6,946 nt of DNA from an uncultured Gammaproteobacteria bacterium (GTDB lineage: Bacteria > Pseudomonadota > Gammaproteobacteria > Pseudomonadales > UBA5518): assembly GCA_903921135.1 (NCBI GenBank), contig CAIXOY010000010.1, positions 1 to 6,946 on the forward strand, given 5' to 3'. The translations under genes and the position numbers were made by a program. How positions within the stretch are numbered: the stretch's first letter is position 1; each line of letters opens with the position of its first letter. The notes under the pieces were generated by a model that searched no databases, had not been told where the DNA came from, and was given only the letters and a program-made list of their open reading frames with translations. Positions 1 through 6,946 of this stretch are shown one piece after another.

Positions 1-104
1 CGAGTGTGACTATCAGCCCGAAATGCGCTCTGGGGGTTGCCTCGCAACATAGAATCTCCCACAGGCTCAAGGCACTCCCACAGGCTCAAGGCACTCCCAC
101 AGGC
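1..104. other. Left-edge non-coding flank downstream of the chemoreceptor gene
   Basis: No gene can be assigned with confidence here. Bases 36-48 form a small perfect hairpin (GTTGC, loop CTC, GCAAC) with no following T-run on either strand, so it is a poor candidate for an intrinsic terminator. Bases 56-104 are occupied by a 19-bp direct repeat, annotated separately. Two very short open stretches touch the left edge. One is a plus-strand frame ending in TAG at 50-52. The other is a minus-strand frame that would start with ATG at 50-48 behind a GGGAG at 60-56. Either could be the end or start of a neighbouring gene, but 16 codons are too few to decide. Confidence 0.5.
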
Positions 105-107
105 TCA
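56..107 (-). repeat. 19-bp direct tandem repeat, about 2.7 copies, starting at the mcp stop codon
   Basis: Read on the minus strand the unit is TGAGCCTGTGGGAGTGCCT. Two full identical copies (93-75 and 74-56) follow a first array segment (107-94) that carries the first 14 bases of the unit, TGAGCCTGTGGGAG. The leading TGA of that segment is the stop codon of the chemoreceptor gene, so the array abuts the coding end with no spacer. Each copy contains TGTGGGAG, the octamer that also heads the REP elements at the other end of the window, but none has the palindromic stem that makes a REP. The perfect identity of the copies suggests recent slippage or duplication. A role in mRNA 3'-end structure is possible but not shown. 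Confidence 0.85.
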
Positions 108-1736
108 GAACTCTTCGGTGTCGAAGTCATGCTCCGGCGCTCGGGCGGCAACCATGGCCGGCGGCGAGCGGCGGGGCAGGAAAGAGCCGGAGGCTTCTTC
201 GATGCCCGTGCGGAAGAACGAGACCTTTCCCTTCATGGCTTCGGCCTGATCCTCGAGGGATTTGGCGGCCGAGGCCGCTTCTTCCACGAGGGCCGCATTC
301 TGCTGCGTGATCTGGTCCATCTGGTTGATGGCGAGGTTCACCTGCCGGATGCCGTCGCTCTGCTCGCGGCTCGCCGAGGCGATCTCGGAGACCACCAGCG
401 TCACCCGCTTGATCGCCTCGACGATACGGCCCAGCACCGCACCGGATTCGTTCACCAGCTTGGACCCTGCGGTGACCTTCTCGACCGAGTCGTTGATGAG
501 AGTCTTGATCTCCTTGGCGGCCTGCGCGGAACGCTGTGCGAGGTTGCGCACCTCGGTGGCCACCACGGCAAAACCACGGCCCTGCTCGCCGGCTCGCGCG
601 GCCTCGACGGCTGCGTTCAGCGCGAGCAGGTTGGTCTGGAAAGCGATCTCGTCGACCACGCTGATGATCTGCGCGATCTTCATGCTGGAATCGTTGATCT
701 CTGCCATCGCGGTGACGGCACCCGAGACCACCGAGCCGCCCTTCTCTGCCTGCTGGCGCGCATCGTTCGCGAGTTGGTTGCAGCGGGCGGCGTTCTCGGC
801 GTTCTGCTGCACGGTGGAGGTCATCTGGTCCATGCTGGACGCCGTCTGCTCGAGGCTGGCCGCCTGCTCCTCGGTGCGCTGCGAGAGATCCAGGTTGCCC
901 TCGGCGATCTCGTGCGCGCCGGTGTTGATCGAGGCGCTGCGATCCCGCACCTCGGCCACGATGTCGCGCAGGCGCGAGCTCATCAGCGCCAGCGAATCGA
1001 GCAGTTGCCCGACCTCGTCGTGGCGGTCGACCACGACCTCCTGCGTGAGATCGCCCTCGGCAATCGCGGCGCAATGCGCCGTGGCGCGCGCAAGCGGCAC
1101 CGTGATGCCCCGCACCAGACGCCACGCGAACAACCCGGCGCCACCGAGCACCAGCACGATGCTCAGGATGAACAGGTTGCGCGAGTTCTTGTAGCGGACG
1201 TGCGCATCGTCGAAGACTTCCTTCGCCACCTCGGTCTGGATGTTCACCAGCGCGCTGAACCCGTCGGAGACCGGATCGATGGCCGGATAGAGTTCGTTGA
1301 TGGTGAAGCTGTCGAGCGCCGCCTGATCCTTGCTGCGGAGGATGCGCTCGAGTTCGTCGATGCGCTGGTCTGCCGTGGCCATCAAGGGCTTCAACTGCGC
1401 GACGGTCTGGACTTCCTTCGGTACGAGATAGGTGGCGAGGTAGGCACGCCAGAGCTTGTCGATATCCGTACGCGCAGCAGCGACCCGCGTTTGCGCCTCT
1501 TCCCAGGGCACGTTGCCGTTACGCGTCTTGTGCGAGAGATCGACGATGCTGACGGCGTAGGCATCGGCGATGGCCTTGAGGTCTTTAAGCGGCACCACCC
1601 GATCGAGGTACACCGTCTCGAGGCCTTGCACCGCGGCCGACATGTTGCGCAAAGCCTGAGCGCAGATGAAAAGCAGCGCGATGCCGAGGAACGCCACCAG
1701 CAGGATGAGGCGCAGGCGAATGGTGATGTCTTTCAT
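105..1736 (-). CDS. Methyl-accepting chemotaxis protein (4HB sensor, HAMP, Tsr/Tar-like signalling domain)
   Basis: This is a complete 543-residue transmembrane chemoreceptor that senses a periplasmic signal and controls CheA through CheW. Transmembrane segment 1 is at about residues 10-29, the periplasmic four-helix-bundle sensor at 30-186, transmembrane segment 2 at 187-206 and HAMP at 207-260 (P214, DEVGQL 240-245). The cytoplasmic hairpin tip lies around 362-400, with EIAFQTNLLALNAAVEAARA followed by GEQGRGFAVVATEVRNLAQR, nearly identical to E. coli Tsr. Aligned with Tsr, the likely methylation sites are E290, Q297, Q304 and E486 (inference). The ligand is unknown; the sensor has the YAVSIVD and LYPAIDPVS stretches familiar from many proteobacterial 4HB receptors. 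The start at 1736 is chosen because the next in-frame Met (residue 32) would delete the first membrane segment; its ribosome site is weak. The tail ends DTEEF, resembling the CheR/CheB-docking pentapeptide but with Thr in the aromatic position. The gene lies 58 nt downstream of glnE on the same strand. Confidence 0.95.
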   Translation of the reverse strand: MKDITIRLRLILLVAFLGIALLFICAQALRNMSAAVQGLETVYLDRVVPLKDLKAIADAYAVSIVDLSHKTRNGNVPWEEAQTRVAAARTDIDKLWRAYLATYLVPKEVQTVAQLKPLMATADQRIDELERILRSKDQAALDSFTINELYPAIDPVSDGFSALVNIQTEVAKEVFDDAHVRYKNSRNLFILSIVLVLGGAGLFAWRLVRGITVPLARATAHCAAIAEGDLTQEVVVDRHDEVGQLLDSLALMSSRLRDIVAEVRDRSASINTGAHEIAEGNLDLSQRTEEQAASLEQTASSMDQMTSTVQQNAENAARCNQLANDARQQAEKGGSVVSGAVTAMAEINDSSMKIAQIISVVDEIAFQTNLLALNAAVEAARAGEQGRGFAVVATEVRNLAQRSAQAAKEIKTLINDSVEKVTAGSKLVNESGAVLGRIVEAIKRVTLVVSEIASASREQSDGIRQVNLAINQMDQITQQNAALVEEAASAAKSLEDQAEAMKGKVSFFRTGIEEASGSFLPRRSPPAMVAARAPEHDFDTEEF

Positions 1737-1794
1737 GGTAAGGGTCCGACGCCGGGTGCCGGGCGGGGTGCCAGGCAGTGACCGGCCAAGTCTA

Positions 1795-4706
1795 TCACCG
1801 GCCCAGCAGGCGGCCCCAGAGCCCCAGCACGGCGGTGCGCGCCTCCCGGAACCGGGCCGCGTCCACCACTTCGTCCTCGCGCAGCAGCGCGAGACGATGG
1901 GTTTCGGTGCGGTAGGCCTTGTAGGCCGCGGTCAGGATCTCTGCATCCGCCTGCGAGAGCAGACCGCAGGCGCCCAGCGCCTCGAGGATGCGGATGTTGT
2001 CGGTGTACACCGAGACCTCCGGGTGCTCGCCGCTCCAGGCCAGCGCCGCGTACTGCACCAGAAACTCGATATCGACGATCCCGCCGGGGCTCTGCTTCAG
2101 ATGGAAACGCGGGCTGTCGGGGGCGGCCGTATCGGGCTTCAGCAGGTGCATGCGCATTTTCGTGCGCATGTCCGATACATCCGCGCGGAGTTTCTCCGGA
2201 TCACGCGGACGCGCCAGCACCGCGCGGCGCAAGGCCTCGAAGCGCGCACCGAGCCGCGGGCAACCGGCCACCGGACGCGCCCGCACCAGCGCCTGGTGCT
2301 CCCAGGTCCATGCCTCGCGCGCCTGATAGTCCTCGAAGGCCGTGAAGCTCGAGACCAGCAGCCCCTTCGCGCCCGAAGGCCGCAACCGCATGTCCACCTC
2401 GTAGAGCGGCCCCAGCCCCGTGAAGGTCGAGAGCACATGGATGATCCGCTGCCCCAGCCGCGTGAAGAACAGCGTGTTCTCGAGCGGGCGCGGGCCGTCG
2501 GTGCAGAGGTCGGTGGCAGCGTCGTGCAGGAACACGAGATCGAGATCCGAGCCATGACCGAGCTCGATGCCACCCAACTTGCCGTAGGCCACGATCACGA
2601 AATCCGGATCGCAGGGCTCGCCCTCGCGTTTCTGCGGTGTGCCGTGTTTGGCAAGCAGATCCTGCCAGCAGAAACGCAGCACGTGCCCGAGGATCGCCTC
2701 GGCGAGGAAGCTCAGGTAGTCGCTCACCTTCATCAGCGGGAGCGCGCCCGTCACCTCCGAGGCCGCGCAGCGCAGCCCGTGGGCGAGCTTGAAATAGCGC
2801 AGGGCCTCCATTTGCGCCTCGAGGTCGTCCTGCGGCACGCGCAGCATGTGCTCGCGCAGTTCGGCCGCCAAGCGTTCGCGCTGGGGCAGCACCTGCAGGC
2901 TGCGCGGGTCGATCAGCTCATCGAGCAGCACCGGGTGGTTGGCAAGTTCCTGCGCGATCCACGGGCTTGCCGTGCAGAGCGTCACCACCTGCGCGAGCGC
3001 GGCGGGGTTCTCGGTGAGCAGCACCAGATAGGCGCTGCGGCGCAGCACGGCCTCGACCAGCGGCATGGCGCGCAACAAAAGAAGCGAGGGCTTCTGGCTG
3101 CGTGCGGCTGCCGCCAGAAAGAGCGGCATGAAACGATCGAGCCGCTCGCGCCCTGCTGCCTGCAGCGCGCGCACTCGGTTGCCATCATGGAGTTCGGCCA
3201 GACGCCGGCGCGTACCCGCAGGATCTTCGAATCCCGCTGTTGCCAGCGCTTTCTCAAGATCTTCTGACGACTGCTCCATGCGCCAGAGCGCCTGCCACGG
3301 GCCACCCGCTTCTGCCGCCGCGCTCTCGGCCGCAGGCTCGCTCACCACGGCCGCGAACTGCGCAGAGACGCGTGCCCGATGCCCGGCCAGCACCGCGTGG
3401 AAGGCCTCCCAATCGGCGAATCCCATCGCAAAAGCAAGGCGCTCGCGCTCCTCGGGCTGCTGGGGCAAGGCCTGCGTCTGCGCGTCGTCGCGGGCCTGCA
3501 GCGCGTGCTCGGTGGCGCGCAGGAAGAGATAGGCCTCACGCAGTTCCAGAACGGCTTTCACGGGCAACTGACCCAGCTCACCCAACGTCTGCAGCACGGC
3601 GAGCAGGCTGCGCTCCTGCAAGCGCGGTTCGCGGCCGCCGCGGATCAGCTGGAAGCTCTGCACGATGAACTCGATCTCGCGGATGCCGCCGGCATCGAGC
3701 TTCACGTCACCCGCCTGCCCGCGCCGCGCGACCTCGCGGCTGATCATGGATTTCATCTGGCGCAGCGATTCGATGGCGCTGAAATCGATGTAGCGTCGGT
3801 ACACGAAGGGCCGGAGCGTCGTGAGCAGCGCCTCACCCGCCGCACGATCACCCGCCACCACGCGCGCCTTGATCATGGCGTAGCGCTCCCAGTCGCGTCC
3901 CTGGTCCTGGTAGTAGAGCTCCATCGCATCGAAATTGAGCGCGAGCGCGCCGCTGTCGCCGTAAGGCCGCAGGCGCATGTCGACGCGGAACACGAATCCG
4001 TCACGGGTCACGGCATCAAGCGACTTGATGAGGCGCTGCCCCACGCGCACGAAGAATTCGCGGTTGCTGAGGCTTCTCTCTCCCGCCGTCTCGCCCTGCT
4101 CCGGATAGGCGAAGATCAGGTCGATATCGGAGGAGAGGTTCAGCTCGTGCGCGCCGAGCTTGCCCATGCCGATCACCACCATGCGCTGCGGCGTGGCGCT
4201 GCTCTCGCCGATAGGCTCACCGTGCTTTTGCGCGAGCTCGGTGTGGGCCGTCTCGAGCGCCACCTCGATGGCCGCCGCGGCGAGCGCGCTCAGATCGGCC
4301 GTGGTAGTGCGGAAATCCGCCAGAGCGCACTGCTCGCGCCACAGGATGCGCAGCATCTCGCGGCGGCGCAGCGTGCGCAGCGCGCTCATCACCGCGGCCT
4401 CGGCCGTGGTGCCGGCAAGCGCCGCGCGGGCGCGTTGCAGGTACTCGTCGGGGCCGTAATCACGCAGCAGATCCCCGCTCTGCAGCAGCTCCGGCAGCAG
4501 ATCAGGATGCCGCTCGCACTCACGGAACACGAAGCGGCTCTGGCACAGCAGCCGCGCGAGTTCCTCGCGGCGCGCGGGCTCTTGCAGGAAAACATCCTCT
4601 ATAGCCGCGCAACGCTCATCGCCGAGGGCGGCGGCAAGGCGCGCGGTGTCTTCGCCAAGCGCCGCCGCAAAGGCGGCCGGCACAGCATCGGCAGGCAGCT
4701 GCAGGC

Positions 4707-4710
<4 letters not shown>
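1795..4710 (-). CDS. glnE: Bifunctional glutamine synthetase adenylyltransferase/adenylyl-removing enzyme
   Basis: This cytoplasmic enzyme attaches AMP to, and removes it from, a tyrosine of glutamine synthetase, tuning ammonium assimilation in response to PII proteins and glutamine. The product is 971 residues (E. coli GlnE is 946) and carries both nucleotidyltransferase domains. The N-terminal, deadenylylating half has GMGKLGAHELNLSSDIDLIF at 181-200 with catalytic Asp pair D195/D197, then DMRLRPYGDSG at 244-254 and GGIREIEFIVQ at 341-351. The C-terminal, adenylylating half repeats the pattern: AYGKLGGIELGHGSDLDLVF at 708-727 with D722/D724, DMRLRPSGAKG at 773-783, GGIVDIEFLVQY at 876-887. 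All key residues are present, and there is no frameshift. The start at 4710 makes an ATGA overlap with the upstream ATPase stop, and there is only a poor Shine-Dalgarno, so translational coupling is likely. In many Proteobacteria glnE neighbours ilvE; that arrangement is absent here. Confidence 0.97.
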
Positions 4711-6497
<1,787 letters not shown>

Positions 6498-6508
6498 GCG
6501 CGCAAAGG

Positions 6509-6515
6509 CTCCCTT
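6509..6515 (-). promoter_or_regulatory. Ribosome binding site deciding the start of the GspE-like ATPase
   Basis: The minus strand reads AAGGGAG at 6515-6509, 11 nt before the ATG at 6497. This is the best Shine-Dalgarno match near the gene start. The alternative ATG at 6521 has only a GGGG 4 nt away, too close to work well, and the frame farther upstream is translated REP sequence. The spacing of 11 nt is slightly long, so the choice is likely rather than certain. Confidence 0.55.
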
Positions 6516-6545
6516 AAGCATGTCGCCCCATGCTAACAGGCATGT

Positions 6546-6607
6546 TGTGGGAGGGGGCCATGCCCCCCGACTGACTCTGGCTGTCGCGCGCATGGCGCGC
6601 TCCCACA
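6546..6607. repeat. Inverted pair of REP elements (REPIN)
   Basis: Two REP-type palindromes face each other across about 10 bp. The left one (6546-6571, plus orientation) has the head TGTGGGAG, stem GGGGGC (6553-6558), loop CAT and stem GCCCCC (6562-6567), then CGAC. The right one (6582-6607) read on the minus strand has the same head TGTGGGAG (6607-6600), stem GCGCGC (6600-6595), loop CAT and stem GCGCGC (6591-6586), then GAC. The stems differ in sequence but both pair perfectly. The heads can pair with each other, so the whole unit can fold as one long hairpin. Such doublets are known in Pseudomonas and related Gammaproteobacteria, where they are mobilised by RAYT transposases. The element sits between two divergent genes, where it could affect mRNA 5' structure of the ATPase gene or DNA topology. 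Confidence 0.85.
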
Positions 6608-6610
6608 CTA

Positions 6611-6625
6611 TCGCGCGTTCCCACA
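6611..6625 (-). repeat. Degenerate third REP head
   Basis: On the minus strand 6625-6611 reads TGTGGGAACGCGCGA. It has the REP head with one change (TGTGGGAA instead of TGTGGGAG), and then only one GC-alternating stretch, with no CAT loop or second stem arm. It has the same orientation as the right REP of the pair and lies 3 bp beyond it, so it looks like a REP that lost its hairpin centre. It covers the place where a -35 element for argE would be expected. Confidence 0.55.
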
Positions 6626-6636
6626 AGAGCTAACCG

Positions 6637-6642
6637 TATACT
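6637..6642 (+). promoter_or_regulatory. Candidate -10 hexamer for argE
   Basis: TATACT matches the sigma-70 -10 consensus at five of six positions and stands out in this GC-rich spacer. It lies 51 nt before the argE start codon, giving a 5' leader of roughly 45 nt. No good -35 is found at 16-18 bp spacing: bases 6613-6620 are GCGCGTTC, part of the degenerate REP. No ArgR box was recognised by eye. The promoter call therefore rests on the -10 alone. Confidence 0.3.
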
Positions 6643-6693
6643 CAGCCATAGCGCGCCGCAGCAGCGGCCACACGCACACGAGACACGCCCGCA

Positions 6694-6946
6694 ATGGCAC
6701 GACCCATCCCTCCGCTACTCGAGATGTTCGACCGGCTGCTCGCCGCGCCGTCGGTGAGCTGCACCGAGCCTGCGCTCGACCAAGGCAACCGCGCCGTCAT
6801 TGATCTACTGGCGGGCTGGACCAGCGCACTCGGCTTCCGCGTCGAGATACAGGAAATCCCCGGCCGCCCCGGCAAGGCGAACCTCATCGCAGTTCTGGGC
6901 GAGGGCCCTGGCGGCCTGGTGCTCGCCGGCCACACCGACACCGTGC
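6694..6946 (+). CDS. argE: N-acetylornithine deacetylase, N-terminal part (cut by window edge)
   Basis: This is the start of a zinc-dependent M20-family hydrolase that removes the acetyl group from N2-acetyl-L-ornithine to give ornithine in the linear arginine pathway, in the cytoplasm. Eighty-four codons are present and the frame is open at the right edge. The segment aligns from its first residue with E. coli ArgE: LLAAPSVS (15-22), EPALDQGN (25-32), and the metal-site stretch LAGHTDTV (77-84). H80 and D82 fall at the same numbers as the zinc ligand and catalytic-site Asp in E. coli ArgE, which supports the ATG at 6694. The Shine-Dalgarno is weak (GAG at 6680-6682). The gene is divergent from the GspE-like ATPase gene. 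Related M20 deacylases share the HTD motif, but the whole N-terminus fits ArgE best. Confidence 0.9.
   Translation, partial: MARPIPPLLEMFDRLLAAPSVSCTEPALDQGNRAVIDLLAGWTSALGFRVEIQEIPGRPGKANLIAVLGEGPGGLVLAGHTDTV

Noticed and set aside
1752..1762. Small CCGG-GTG-CCGG hairpin between glnE and mcp as a terminator
   Set aside because: The stem is only 4 bp and no T-run follows on the minus strand.
1755..1775. Sigma-54-like promoter (TGGCAC on the minus strand at 1773-1768) before the chemoreceptor
   Set aside because: The -12 GC dinucleotide is not at the required spacing, so only the -24 half matches.
6..1781. Plus-strand open frame of 591 codons opposite the chemoreceptor gene
   Set aside because: It is antisense to a complete, well-conserved receptor, its translation is rich in Arg, His, Leu and Gly without any domain, and long antisense frames are expected in GC-rich coding DNA.
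6498..6626. N-terminal extension of the ATPase by up to 43 residues
   Set aside because: Most of the extension is translated REP sequence (two WER repeats come from TGTGGGAG heads), and a better ribosome site precedes the ATG at 6497.
6642..6941. Minus-strand open frame opposite argE
   Set aside because: It is antisense to a clear ArgE N-terminus and has a Ser/Arg/Pro-rich product without motifs.

Overview
This window comes from a GC-rich Proteobacterium. The proteins look gamma- or betaproteobacterial. Two REP-type palindromes with a TGTGGGAG head favour a gammaproteobacterium, because such elements are familiar from Pseudomonas and its relatives. This is an inference from sequence style, not a phylogenetic placement. 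Four genes account for nearly all of the sequence, and three of them are on the minus strand.

Reading the minus strand from right to left, the first gene is a GspE/PulE/PilB-family secretion or pilus ATPase (6497-4707). It overlaps by an ATGA the start of glnE (4710-1795), which encodes the bifunctional glutamine synthetase adenylyltransferase/deadenylylase. After a 58-nt gap comes a complete transmembrane methyl-accepting chemotaxis protein (1736-105). The overlap points to translational coupling of the ATPase and glnE. The chemoreceptor could be read through from glnE or have its own promoter; I see no strong terminator or promoter in the gap. On the plus strand, argE (N-acetylornithine deacetylase) begins at 6694 and runs off the right edge after 84 codons.

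The 196-nt divergent spacer between the ATPase gene and argE (6498-6693) holds an inverted pair of REP elements (a REPIN), a third degenerate REP, a TATACT -10-like hexamer in front of argE and a Shine-Dalgarno sequence for the ATPase. At the left edge (1-104) a 19-bp direct repeat is present in about 2.7 copies. It begins exactly at the chemoreceptor stop codon and contains the same TGTGGGAG octamer as the REPs. The outermost 50 bases are too short to assign.

Functionally this is ordinary chromosomal gene content: nitrogen control (GlnE), arginine synthesis (ArgE), chemotaxis and one ATPase of the pilus/secretion class without partner genes in view. I found no convincing new system. The points most worth a second look are the coupling of an orphan GspE-like ATPase to glnE, the REP architecture, and the repeat at the chemoreceptor stop.
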